DNA of 64,000 nucleotides from Rhodopirellula europaea 6C (GTDB lineage: Bacteria; Planctomycetota; Planctomycetia; Pirellulales; Pirellulaceae). Where the stretch lies: contig NZ_ANMO01000216.1 in assembly GCF_000338295.1 (NCBI RefSeq), positions 1-64,000 on the forward strand. The letters run 5' to 3'. Positions 8,350 through 17,160 of this stretch are shown one piece after another. The position numbers and the translations under genes were made by a program. Each line of letters opens with the position of its first letter. Positions within the stretch are counted from its first letter, which is position 1. The notes beneath the pieces were generated by a model. It did not search any database, was not told the origin of the DNA, and saw only the letters and a list, made by a program, of their open reading frames with translations.

Positions 8350-10665
8350 TCACTCATTGGGTGTGACTTCCAAGTTGTCGATGTAAAGCTCCGCGACTTT
8401 CGCGTTGCCGTACAAACCAGGGCTGGCCGACAGAACAGGGATCTTGTCTTCCGCGGTCACGGTCCAGTCAGCGGGCTCTTCTTCACCGCGAGGCCATACT
8501 TTGCCCTTCAACACGGCAATTGCGTCGTCGCCACTGCCTTCGATTTGGGCTCGGAATTTCATCCGATACCACTGGTCTTCTTTCCAAGGGAAATCAACGG
8601 TCTGTGCCATTCGCAATTGCGGTGACCACGATCGGATTTGCAACTGTTGGCTGTTGCCCATCAAATCCAAGACGTAACCGTGAGCGGTCAAGCCAATGTC
8701 CGGGAGTTGGTCATTGGCTCGGCTGCCACGAACGTCAGCGGCGATGGTGTAGTTCTTCAGTTCGCTGGATCCCATCCAAGCACGGCTTCGTGCACCCTTG
8801 GGAATCGTGCTGATCTTCACGAGTGCCGGTGAGCCATCGACGGGCCGGATCACGTGACGATAACGAGCACCCACCCAAGACAATGGTGGATCGTTCAAGT
8901 CATCGAAGTCGAATGCCCATGGCAGTTCAGGAACGATACGAACCCGAGTGCTTCCGGTGACGCTCCCGACTTTGGCAATGATGGTGGCCGCGGTGTGGGC
9001 AACGTCGGAATTGGCGGTGAAGACGTTGCCGTCGACCGAGCCAGGCCCTTCAACACTGAAGGTGATGTCCGAGTCGGCTGGATCAGCCAAACGTTGTCCC
9101 AGGCGATTGAACAATCGAACTGACAGCTCCATGGTTTGACCTGGGTGCAGCAAACCTTCTGCTGGCGTGACCAACAACTGAGCTGGTTCTGGGTTTTCTT
9201 CGATGGGCGTCTCGCCGAGCAATTGTTCTGCCAGGACGAGTGGCTTCTGCGTTGATTCAGGGGAGCCGACGCAGTACAGAGCCGACGCACCTTGGAAGTA
9301 AAGCTTGCCGTTGGCCAGAATTGGCGAGGAATGAAATGCCTCGTTGCGAATACGGCCTTTGCTGAGAAATTCAACGCCGTCTTCAGTCATTTCCAAAATC
9401 GCCCAACGACCGTTTTCGGTCAGGACGTACAGCTTTTCATCTGCGACCAGAAGCGAAGGCCATTGTTTGCGATCTCCGATTGCAATTCGCTCGGCGATTA
9501 GATCACCGGTTTCGGTGTCGATGATCCAAAGCTTGCAGCGGTCATCGACCACGTACAAACGGTTGTCGACGACGACAGGAGCGCTGCGGCCGACGACCAA
9601 GCCTTCCATCTTCCATACTTCTTTGCCGTAGGTTTCGTCGCCGGTTCCGCCGACTTCCACGGAAGCGACCGCACCCATCGAGCTGCCGGACATGTTTTCT
9701 TCGCTGTGGCTAGCGTAAACCCGGTTTCCATCGACCAGTGGGGTGGCGAACATTCCGCGACGGGATAGGTCGTGATGCCAGAGCGGTTTGCCGGTACGAG
9801 GTTGGATGCCCCAAACGGCTCCGTCGCCCGTTCCCAAAATCAATTGCCGTTGGCCTTCGATCGTGGTCAGCGTCGGTGCCGAGTAGGTTGTGTCGTTGGG
9901 CAAATCCTTGGTGCCACTGAACCAGACGACTTCGCCAGTCAGTTTGTCCATCGCGATCAAGCGGTGGTTGGGTTTGGCGGCTTCGCCCCAGTTGATGATG
10001 ATGCCGCTGATGATCACGAGGTCTTCGTGGATCACCGGGAAGTTGGTCCGACCGCCGTAGGTCGACAACATTCCGAATTGTTCGTGAAGGGGTTTGCTCC
10101 AGACGGTTTGCCCGGTTTCTCCATTGATACAGAGGAACAAGTCGCACACGCCCAGGGCGTAGACATTGCCGCTCTCGGGATCCGCGACGACGCTACTCCA
10201 GCCAACCCGGGTGTCAGGAACGTCAGACAGATAGACGTTGAAAGCGTTTTCCCAGAGGGTTTCGCCAGTTTCCGCGTCGAGGCAGACGACTTTTTCGCCT
10301 TCGGTGTCCGTTCCCGGGTTCGAACGCATCAATGTGTAGAGCCGGCCGTTCATCGCAACCGGCGTGCTGCGAGTGCCGATGTCTTCCCGTTTCCACAGGA
10401 GGTTGCTGCCCTCGCCGCCTTCTGAATCCCAGTCTTCGACCAGGTTCTCAGCTTCGGCGGTCCCGTTGAAATTAGGGCCTCGCCAGTAAGTCCAGTCCGC
10501 CGTTTGGCCGTTTTCTTGGGCCCGGGCGGTGTTGGATCCGAGGGTCACGCCAACAAAACCCATCAAACACAGCAACATGGTCACCGCACGAGCGGAGCTG
10601 GCCTGTTGTTGTGAGGTCCTTTGGGAGTGTGGCGAAGTGACAGAGCGGCGCAACGTCGCGAACAT
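8350..10665 (-). CDS. Secreted PQQ-like beta-propeller protein with C-terminal sandwich domain
   Basis: The 771-residue protein begins with a signal peptide (about residues 1-50; AVTMLLCLMGFVGVTLGSNTARAQ, here read as hydrophobic core plus AxA site). Residues about 60-480 form a PQQ-type propeller: WTYWRGPNFNGTA, VVCLDAETGETLW, LFLCINGETGQTVW, LIAMDKLTGEVVW, LWIIDTETGD. An Ig-like stretch follows (VTPAEGLLHPGQTMELSVRL), then a C-terminal region (LPWAFDFDDLN to NLEVTPNE) resembling a laminin G/concanavalin-like carbohydrate-binding fold. No enzyme active site is evident. The start at 10665 follows from the signal peptide; the frame from 10707 adds 14 residues. Role unknown; binding or scaffolding in the periplasm or at the surface is a guess. 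Confidence 0.85.
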   Translation of the reverse strand: MFATLRRSVTSPHSQRTSQQQASSARAVTMLLCLMGFVGVTLGSNTARAQENGQTADWTYWRGPNFNGTAEAENLVEDWDSEGGEGSNLLWKREDIGTRSTPVAMNGRLYTLMRSNPGTDTEGEKVVCLDAETGETLWENAFNVYLSDVPDTRVGWSSVVADPESGNVYALGVCDLFLCINGETGQTVWSKPLHEQFGMLSTYGGRTNFPVIHEDLVIISGIIINWGEAAKPNHRLIAMDKLTGEVVWFSGTKDLPNDTTYSAPTLTTIEGQRQLILGTGDGAVWGIQPRTGKPLWHHDLSRRGMFATPLVDGNRVYASHSEENMSGSSMGAVASVEVGGTGDETYGKEVWKMEGLVVGRSAPVVVDNRLYVVDDRCKLWIIDTETGDLIAERIAIGDRKQWPSLLVADEKLYVLTENGRWAILEMTEDGVEFLSKGRIRNEAFHSSPILANGKLYFQGASALYCVGSPESTQKPLVLAEQLLGETPIEENPEPAQLLVTPAEGLLHPGQTMELSVRLFNRLGQRLADPADSDITFSVEGPGSVDGNVFTANSDVAHTAATIIAKVGSVTGSTRVRIVPELPWAFDFDDLNDPPLSWVGARYRHVIRPVDGSPALVKISTIPKGARSRAWMGSSELKNYTIAADVRGSRANDQLPDIGLTAHGYVLDLMGNSQQLQIRSWSPQLRMAQTVDFPWKEDQWYRMKFRAQIEGSGDDAIAVLKGKVWPRGEEEPADWTVTAEDKIPVLSASPGLYGNAKVAELYIDNLEVTPNE

Positions 10666-10935
10666 CAAGGATTCCGGTGGGAGAGATAGGGTGGGAAGGT
10701 GGGGCACGACAGGATAATTCGAATCGTATTGGTTGAAATGATTTTAGCGTGCCGGGACCCGTCGCGTGCAATCCCCTCGAATGCTCAAAACGGTAAAAGC
10801 TGATAAGTCTGCCGTTTCAGCGTTTTTTTGCCGTTCCGCGGTAGGAGGACGCTTTTGAAACCGGAGCTGCGAAGCGAAATGCCCGGAAGGGAGAATCCGA
10901 AACGCAGCGCGGTCGTGCGCCGGAAAACGCGTGTT

Positions 10936-11307
10936 TCAGGCTCGATAGGCGGCCGGATCACCGAAGTGCTCGTCCGCGGGATCGAATTCAGGTGTGCACA
11001 CGATCAGTACCTCCATTTTTCCGACCGCTCGATGTTGGACCCCGGGAGGAATGAGGACGGACATCAGCGGCCGAACCGGATGTAGTTCGCCATCCAGTTC
11101 GATCGCGGCATCAGCATCACAGCTCAGAATCACGTAGACCTCGGTGTGATCGCGGTGGTGATGCGGTTTGGCATCCAGACTGATCTGCGTCAGGTGCAGC
11201 GTGCCGGGGAACTCGGATGACTCTGCGAATGCTCGGCGAGCCTGCCCGCAGGGGCATTCAACCGGTTCGATCCGTGTCAAATCCACGATTTCAGGTTTGG
11301 CGGCCAT
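10936..11307 (-). CDS. Cupin-domain protein
   Basis: A 123-residue single-domain cupin. The metal-binding motif 1 is present as HHHRDHTEVYVIL (His residues and Glu), and motif 2 as LIPPGVQHRAVG (PxxxxH). The start at 11307 gives MAAKPEIVDL and the usual length for the family; the much longer frame to 11643 is noncoding in character. Small cupins of this type may be sugar isomerases, oxygenases or binding proteins; nothing in the neighbourhood decides. It stands alone, with intergenic DNA on both sides. Confidence 0.8.
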   Translation of the reverse strand: MAAKPEIVDLTRIEPVECPCGQARRAFAESSEFPGTLHLTQISLDAKPHHHRDHTEVYVILSCDADAAIELDGELHPVRPLMSVLIPPGVQHRAVGKMEVLIVCTPEFDPADEHFGDPAAYRA

Positions 11308-11976
11308 TGGTTTTGACCTCTTTTCTACGAATATTGCAAAGGACCGCCGGGTTTCACGTCGTCGAGTTCCACAGCATCGACCGCTCGGTTTGAGCCTGCC
11401 TCCCGGCCACCAGAGGGTGTTTTTGTCAGTCTGGATCGATTGCACGCATCGTACCAGAGGATCGTTCGGGACGATCCATACCCGCCGGATAACCGGGCTG
11501 AAATTCCGTAAGCCGCAAACGTTAACAAGCTGCCGAAAAACACCCAAACCACTGCATTGAAGCCTAGGTGTCGCCGATACGTTTGTTGTCCGACCGCATG
11601 AGTCGGGTTTGAAACGCTCCCGGCGTCGAAGACCTGAAGTCACTCAGACGACTCGGATGACCCAGAGGTGCAGACAGCGGATGTCTGCATCTGGCAGATG
11701 TTTCTTCATCAAACGATTGGACCAGCTACACCGTCGCCAGAGACCCTGGCACGAATCGAAATGGATTTCAGAACTGAACGAAGTCAGCGGGCTGGGTGCT
11801 CGCACCTGGTTCGGTTTGTGTTCTGAAGTCTTGACCTCGGGACTTGATCGTCGGCGACTTCGTCCGACGACCGCGTCCCCAAGGGCAACGATACAACGGT
11901 GAGGTTGCAAAATCGCAAGTGACGGATCACTGCCGACAACTTCCCGCAACAATCTCGAGAGGGAGAATAATCTCCG
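11308..11976. other. Long gap upstream of the Cys-rich gene
   Basis: About 670 bases with only short overlapping frames that lack domains. It contains two adjacent inverted repeats at 11669-11700 and, just before the Cys-rich gene, an inverted repeat GGAGA/TCTCC (11962-11975) that overlaps the purine-rich stretch upstream of the start codon. The length suggests a regulated promoter region or an unrecognised small RNA. Confidence 0.45.
11669..11700. repeat. Pair of overlapping inverted repeats
   Basis: TGCAGACA and TGTCTGCA (8-base arms, 5-base spacer, 11669-11689) run directly into CATCT and AGATG (3-base spacer, 11688-11700). The two share two bases, so only one can form fully as a hairpin at a time. 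No coding region covers them with confidence. They could be a protein-binding site or part of an RNA. Confidence 0.4.
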
Positions 11977-12876
11977 ATGAAGCGGACAATTTTAACATTG
12001 ACGATGGTCGTGGCGAGTTCGGTCTGTACTCAAGGCTTTGGCTTTGACTTGCTTGATCGCATGCTCGGCATGAAAGGCTGCGGCAGCTCGACAGCTTGCT
12101 GCGAAGCTCCTGTTTGTGAACCTACTTGTGGTTTGGAAGCACCTTGCGGCGGTTGCGACAGCGACTGCGGATGTGCTCCTGCTTGCGAACCCGATTGCGG
12201 TTGCGAAGCTCCTTGTGGCGGTTGCGACTCCGGTTGTGGCTTGCTGAAGGGCAACCTGCTCGGCGGATGCAACAGCTGTGCAGAACCAACTTGCGGTTGC
12301 GAAATCGCTGATTGTGGCTGTGCACCTGCATGCGAAACCGCTTGCGAACCAGCTTGTGGCTGCGAAATCGCTTCTTGCGAACCTTCGTGCTGCGACAGCG
12401 GATGCAGCATCGGCAAGGGCGGCTTGCTCAGCAAGTTGTTCGGTGCCAAAGGCTGCAACAGCTGCTGCGAAGCTCCATGTGAAGTCGCTTGCGAACCAGC
12501 TTGTGGTTGCGAAGTTGCTGACTGTGGCTGTGGATCGGCTTGCGAACCAGCTTGCGGTTGCGAAATCGCTTCCTGCGAACCTACCTGCTGCGACAGCGGA
12601 TGTGACAGCGGTTGCTGCAGCATCGGCAAAGGCGGCTTGCTGAAGAAACTCTTCGGCAACCTCGGTTGCAAGAAGAGCAGCTGCTGTGACATGGGCTGCG
12701 ACGCAGCTCCTTGTGACACCGGATGCGGATGTGGATCGACCTACGCCGCTCCTACCGCAGCACCAGTTGTTGCTCCTCAAGCAGCTCCAATGCCACCAGC
12801 ACCGATCGTCGATCCAAGTGCAAGCATTTCCCGTAATCGTCGCGTCATTCAGGCCAGTGCCAGCTACGTTCGCTGA
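11977..12876 (+). CDS. Secreted protein with 55 cysteines in tandem motifs
   Basis: The 299-residue protein has a signal-like N-terminus (MKRTILTLTMVVASSVCTQG) and then about 220 residues of recurring motifs such as CEPACGCE, IASCEP, CCDSGC and APCGGC, in which about one residue in five is Cys: I count 55 in total. Three Cys-poor linkers break the array; two are near copies of SIGKGGLLSKLFG. The C-terminus is a Cys-free Ala/Pro-rich tail. The protein is acidic in the motifs. I know no enzyme of this kind. Heavy disulfide cross-linking or metal binding are the options; a structural envelope role fits reports of Cys-rich proteinaceous envelopes in this group. It has its own strong terminator, consistent with high expression as a single gene. 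Confidence 0.85.
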   Translation: MKRTILTLTMVVASSVCTQGFGFDLLDRMLGMKGCGSSTACCEAPVCEPTCGLEAPCGGCDSDCGCAPACEPDCGCEAPCGGCDSGCGLLKGNLLGGCNSCAEPTCGCEIADCGCAPACETACEPACGCEIASCEPSCCDSGCSIGKGGLLSKLFGAKGCNSCCEAPCEVACEPACGCEVADCGCGSACEPACGCEIASCEPTCCDSGCDSGCCSIGKGGLLKKLFGNLGCKKSSCCDMGCDAAPCDTGCGCGSTYAAPTAAPVVAPQAAPMPPAPIVDPSASISRNRRVIQASASYVR

Positions 12877-12932
12877 GTGAACTTGTTCACTTGATGAAAG
12901 TAGACCACTGCGTCAAACAGACGTGACTCCAA

Positions 12933-12972
12933 AACGCCTCGGCGAAGGGTAACCTTCTCCGGGGCGTTTTTT
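12933..12972 (+). terminator. Rho-independent terminator of the Cys-rich gene
   Basis: AACGCC pairs with GGCGTT, extended inward by TCGG/CCGG and GAAGG/CCTTC around a GTAA loop, and is followed by six T. On the opposite strand a TTTT follows the stem, so it may also stop the minus-strand gene that ends at 13091. Confidence 0.85.
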
Positions 12973-13090
12973 ATGCCCCCGCGGTGAGGCGGATACCGGC
13001 TCGCTAGCGATCTGATCAATTAGTTCGCGGAACATCGTGTCGCCAAACGCTTCGGCACTCAGCCAAACGCAACTCTTGCGATGGTTGCGA

Positions 13091-15097
13091 TCACGCCCCC
13101 CGAACAACCGCGTAGATGCTGATCTGCATCCGCGAAAGTTTGTCGATGAATTTCTCGACCAGATCAATTGGATCGATGTCCTTCATGTCAGTCGACTCAA
13201 TTGCCAAGCAATCGGGTTTGGTTTCGGTCCCTTCCACCGGGTCCAAGCAGATCCATTGATCGTCCACTTTGGCCACGACCCAGGCGTGGTAAACAAAGCG
13301 GTTCCCATCGGGCAATCGTGCTCGCGTTTGAAAAGGCAACGCCAGGTCTTTTGTGGGCGATATGTGGTCGGCAGCTTGATGCCGAATGCCCAATACCATC
13401 CGAGACGGGATGCCAGCGGAACGCAACAAAGCCATCAACAGAATGGACTGCTCGGTGCTGTCGGCGGTCGACGAGTCCGCGATTTGGCTGGCGGGCCGCA
13501 TGCCCTGCGAAAGCGGTCGAAAGGACAGCAGCGAGTGAACCGTTCGGTTCATTTCCATCGCTCGCTCGGCGGTGGTGAAGTCGGGGCTGTTGGCCGTCGC
13601 TTTAGCAATCCGACGGACCGTGGCGGATCGATAGTCGACCAAGGATGTCGCTGCCACATCGGCCGGTGTGTCTTCTCCACCAAATTGATCAAAGCGATCG
13701 CGAAGCTTGGATTGAGGAACGGGAACGCGAGACACGATCAGCTTTTGTTCGACACCGTCACCGCCGCGTTGAAGGTATTGGCGTGGTGCCAACGCGATTC
13801 GGCTGTTGTCGTCGTCATCGGGGGTGTCCGACTCCGGTTCGGTTGCTTCTTCTTCGTCTGATGTGACCGATTCGGGGGCGGGCGGTTTGGCCCACAAGAT
13901 TTTGTATCCGACTTGTCGGAGATCACCCGCTAGCAAGCTGGATTCTGTTTCCAGCGGTTTACCCTGCACCTGGAGTGCGATCGGGTAGTCCTGGTTGAGG
14001 AACTCTTTTCCAAGCAGTTTGTACTGGGACTCTTTGCAGCCGTACGAAAATCGTTGTTCGTTCGATACGTGATAGAGCTGGACCTGGCCCTGATCATCAA
14101 ACCAATAAACACTTTCTCGTTGACGTTTGGGGTCGAGCGACAGCAAGCAAGAGGCTTCTTGGAGCACGACTTCTTGGAAGCCTTGTGGAGTCAACACCGA
14201 CGGCGAAGCGAGTGAGTTGTGTTGCAGTCGAAGCGTTGCAACTTCGCCCATGATCGGGAGCAAGACTTTGGCTTCGCGGGTCTCGCCTTCCTTCAGCGGT
14301 TTTCGGCGCAGTGTTTGGTAGACGTGCAGGGGGCCACCGAGTGGCGAGTTGATACGCAACGTCTTTTTCTGCGTCGTTACCAATCGATCGTCAACAAACT
14401 GCACTTCGCTCGCGGTGATTTCGATGGTCCGGTGCGATTCAATCGGGCCTCGGCGGAACGTGCAGTCGACTTTCTTCAGATCGCCGTTGGCATCATGCCA
14501 AAACGTCTGCTGGTTGGATTCGAGGATTTGCAGCATGCCTCGGTAAGTCAAACCTTGTTCTTCCAGTTCAACTTTGATCTGGTTGTCCACTGTTCGAGTG
14601 GATTTGGCATGGATGCCGCCCAGGATGGTTGAACGAAGACTGTGAATTTGCCACGTCTCCCACTCATCGGCGAGTCGATTCGCGATCCCGCCGGCGGAAG
14701 CTTGCGAGGCAGGTTTGCCGGACACCGTTCCCATCGCGGCCGATGGTGATTGGCCTGGTGTGAGGATCTCCGGCATTCCGGATTGCCGCATCGCATCGGC
14801 GGCTGAGCTCGGTCGCGCCGTGTTGCTGGCTTGCGAAGCGTAAGAGGACGACGCGTCGGAGTGCCAAGGGGCTGGTTTTTCAAACGATTCGATGTCGTAT
14901 CTGTCTGGCAAATCGCAACCCAGCGGGATTGCTAGCGCGACTAGGCAGAGCGTTCTCAGCGACTTTCGAACCCGATGTTTCTTAACATCCGATTTCACGG
15001 CATTGGACACACACCGGAAGGCCGATGATTGGCCTGTGCCCGAGAAAATGCGTCGTAGACGGGGCAAAGTCCGTCGGAATGCTGTTCGATCCATCAT
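13091..15097 (-). CDS. Transglutaminase-fold lipoprotein with Cys replaced by Ser
   Basis: The 668-residue protein carries a basic N-terminus, then a lipoprotein signal ending LALVALAIPLGC-like (CLVALAIPLGCDLPD). Most of the length (about 150-480) is a beta-rich region with no family I recognise. The C-terminal part (about 560-660) is a transglutaminase-like core: STEQSILLMALLRSAGIPSR corresponds to the helix that normally begins with the nucleophilic Cys, and YHAWVVAKVDDQWICLDP supplies the His and Asp of the triad. The expected Cys is Ser (ADSTEQS), so protease or transferase activity is doubtful. Start uncertain: Met codons at 15097 and 15094 both precede a long basic stretch. Confidence 0.75.
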   Translation of the reverse strand: MMDRTAFRRTLPRLRRIFSGTGQSSAFRCVSNAVKSDVKKHRVRKSLRTLCLVALAIPLGCDLPDRYDIESFEKPAPWHSDASSSYASQASNTARPSSAADAMRQSGMPEILTPGQSPSAAMGTVSGKPASQASAGGIANRLADEWETWQIHSLRSTILGGIHAKSTRTVDNQIKVELEEQGLTYRGMLQILESNQQTFWHDANGDLKKVDCTFRRGPIESHRTIEITASEVQFVDDRLVTTQKKTLRINSPLGGPLHVYQTLRRKPLKEGETREAKVLLPIMGEVATLRLQHNSLASPSVLTPQGFQEVVLQEASCLLSLDPKRQRESVYWFDDQGQVQLYHVSNEQRFSYGCKESQYKLLGKEFLNQDYPIALQVQGKPLETESSLLAGDLRQVGYKILWAKPPAPESVTSDEEEATEPESDTPDDDDNSRIALAPRQYLQRGGDGVEQKLIVSRVPVPQSKLRDRFDQFGGEDTPADVAATSLVDYRSATVRRIAKATANSPDFTTAERAMEMNRTVHSLLSFRPLSQGMRPASQIADSSTADSTEQSILLMALLRSAGIPSRMVLGIRHQAADHISPTKDLALPFQTRARLPDGNRFVYHAWVVAKVDDQWICLDPVEGTETKPDCLAIESTDMKDIDPIDLVEKFIDKLSRMQISIYAVVRGA

Positions 15098-15423
15098 GAC
15101 CAGCCGCTTGAATGCGTTTCAAAGAAGCGTTTTTCTGAAATTTGCGGCGATTGAGAACCGCTGACACCCCAATGTCGACTCCCTGGCTTTTGTGTCAACC
15201 GCTTTCGGTGGGTTCTGTTCGCGTGTTGGCCAATTGGTGGCAGGTTGAGCGGAACGTTTGTGTCAGTTGTAACGGTGAGGATTTTTGGGAGGCCAGCACA
15301 AAACCCAATCAGCGAGTTTTGAGCGGTTCTGGATGAGTTGCGGAGTCTTCGTCGTGGTGTGACCTAGCTTTGTGTGTTCACCAGTCGCAGCGGTGAACCG
15401 GCTCAGGCAATCTTTTCACCCTG
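15098..15423. other. Divergent promoter gap
   Basis: About 325 bases between divergent genes. TTCACC (15377-15382) and GGTGAA (15392-15397) form an inverted repeat about 25 bases before the start at 15424, and TTCACC recurs at 15415-15420. This may be an operator; no clear -35/-10 pair is visible. Confidence 0.4.
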
Positions 15424-16170
15424 ATGTCGACAATACGCACGCGTCGAAAATTACCAACAATGGGCTTTCTAAAACGCATTCTTCGTCCGACGACACAGGA
15501 CGACGCGATTCCGACATCCGCGCCGGGCAGCTTTGAACGTCTCTCCGACGAAGAGTTGCAAGTTCACATGGGGATCAAAACCTATGGGATGTTTGAATTG
15601 ACTGACGCCATCCGACCATCCTACGATGTGCAGATTTCGCCACGTCAAGGATTCCGATACGACAAATACGTCGACGAATCCAATGGATCCACCACCCCGG
15701 TGATCATGGCGGCCGCATCCAAGCCGATATTGATGGATGTGTTCCTGGACTTGATCGATCAATTGGGCAACGTGGTCGATGTTGTCTTGGAAACCAGTCA
15801 TCACAGTTCTTCGCAACACGAAGATCTGTATCGGGAACACATCGATGTACCGGTTCTCAAAAGCATCCTGATGGAATTCGAAGACGTGCTACTGAACGAT
15901 GGCTGCACCGGAATCGCCATCATCAACACGGCCAAGCAACAGGAAGTCCAACTGGACGAACACAAACTGTTGATCGCCTACGGAACACCACTGGATGGAT
16001 TTCGTCAAACGTTGATCAATTCCGACGTCTACCCCGACGACTCAATCAAGTTTGTCACCGAAGCCGAGCACGTGCATAGCAGCAGCGAACGCTTGTATGA
16101 CAAGTTCCAACAGTTCAAAACCCGATTGGGTGTCGAAGACGATCACGAGCCCGAATGCGGTGCTTGGTGA
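15424..16170 (+). CDS. Conserved hypothetical protein
   Basis: A 248-residue soluble protein that I do not recognise as a named family. It has no signal peptide or membrane segment. A Met at 15460 (MGFLKRILRP) may be the true start. Composition is acidic and well balanced (PVIMAAASKPILMDVFLDL, DVVLETSHHSSS, LLIAYGTPLDGF), as expected of a real globular alpha/beta protein. It is transcribed away from the transglutaminase-fold gene, and ends 24 bases before the end of the convergent kinase gene. No function is proposed. Confidence 0.75.
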   Translation: MSTIRTRRKLPTMGFLKRILRPTTQDDAIPTSAPGSFERLSDEELQVHMGIKTYGMFELTDAIRPSYDVQISPRQGFRYDKYVDESNGSTTPVIMAAASKPILMDVFLDLIDQLGNVVDVVLETSHHSSSQHEDLYREHIDVPVLKSILMEFEDVLLNDGCTGIAIINTAKQQEVQLDEHKLLIAYGTPLDGFRQTLINSDVYPDDSIKFVTEAEHVHSSSERLYDKFQQFKTRLGVEDDHEPECGAW

Positions 16171-16194
16171 TCAAGCGGACTCAACGATCTTAAT

Positions 16195-17160
16195 TCAGTG
16201 AGTTGTCATCGATCCCGCTGCGATCATCAGCGTGCCGGCGACTGACTCCGGTATTGCATGGTATGTCGTTTTGATTCCTGATTCGGCCAGCTTGTCACAG
16301 ACGCTTTGCGTGAATGCTGGTTGATGAATCAGCACGCTGCCGGTGCCTGCCAACGAGCACGGTTGAGTGGACATGTCCAGTCGATCGGCCAATGTCTTGG
16401 CCATCTCCGCCAGATCCGTCGATGCTTGATCAATGATCTGCGTCGCAACCGGATCGCCCGAACCAGCCACATCAAAGACGAGTGGCGCGAGCGAGGCGAT
16501 CATGATTCGGTTGTTGGGCTCTGCATGAAGGATTGGAATCAATTCGCTGGCCGATGTGATTGCATGATGATCTAGCAAGCGTTCGTGCAGTTGTGTGCTT
16601 GGTCCGCGTCCATCGTCGGCGCGAACTGCCGCTCGTAGAGCCGCGAGTGAAATCTGGTAGCCACTGCCCTCATCGCCAAGCAGGCTTCCCCAGCCGCCGC
16701 ATCGAGCCCTGTCGCCATTTGTATTCTGACCCAGAGCCAGCGAACCGGTGCCCGCGATCAGCGCGATTCCGATCCCGTCTGGCGAGGCGGCATACAGCAC
16801 TGGCAAGGCATCATCGACGACCGTTAATTTGCTTGCCAATTGACATTGCTCGGCCCATGTTCGAATGCGTTTTCGCTCGACATCTCGACCGGCACCCGCG
16901 AGTGCCAAGCAGGCACTCTCGACGGTGACTTGGGAAAGCTTCGCATCTGTGAAGGCTCGCTCGACCGCCTGATTCAAATGGTCAAACGCCGTCTCGAAGC
17001 CAACGCCGCGAACATTGGACGATCCCGAGCGTCCTCGACCGATGATTTCCATCGTGTTGGTGACATCACTCTCGTTGGTGAAGTCGCATCTCGCCAACCA
17101 AGCGACCGTCTTGGTGCCGCCCCCGTCGATTCCCAAAATCAGTCCGTGTGACGCATTCAT
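16195..17160 (-). CDS. BadF/BadG-type sugar kinase, probable MurNAc/GlcNAc kinase
   Basis: The 321-residue protein, read from MNASHGLILG, is an ASKHA-fold kinase of the BadF/BadG/BcrA/NAGK group. The phosphate-1 loop is GIDGGGTKTVAWL, followed by CLALAGAGRD, the adenosine/phosphate-2 region IALIAGTGSLALGQN, GGWGSLLGDEGSGYQI, and the C-terminal LAGTGSVLIHQP. The family includes eukaryotic GlcNAc kinase and MurK of Clostridium, which phosphorylates both MurNAc and GlcNAc. The start overlaps the stop of murQ as ATGA, a sign of translational coupling. Context (MurQ, a symporter and NamZ) therefore points to phosphorylation of MurNAc to MurNAc-6-phosphate. Confidence 0.85.
   Translation of the reverse strand: MNASHGLILGIDGGGTKTVAWLARCDFTNESDVTNTMEIIGRGRSGSSNVRGVGFETAFDHLNQAVERAFTDAKLSQVTVESACLALAGAGRDVERKRIRTWAEQCQLASKLTVVDDALPVLYAASPDGIGIALIAGTGSLALGQNTNGDRARCGGWGSLLGDEGSGYQISLAALRAAVRADDGRGPSTQLHERLLDHHAITSASELIPILHAEPNNRIMIASLAPLVFDVAGSGDPVATQIIDQASTDLAEMAKTLADRLDMSTQPCSLAGTGSVLIHQPAFTQSVCDKLAESGIKTTYHAIPESVAGTLMIAAGSMTTH

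Noticed and set aside
10795-10845. Terminator-like AAACGG/CCGTTT and GCTGA/TCAGC with seven T
   Set aside because: No plus-strand gene precedes it; the arms are short with long loops.
11644-11952. 102-codon minus-strand frame in the gap before the Cys-rich gene
   Set aside because: No family, start signal or coherent composition; it also overlaps a similar-sized plus-strand frame.
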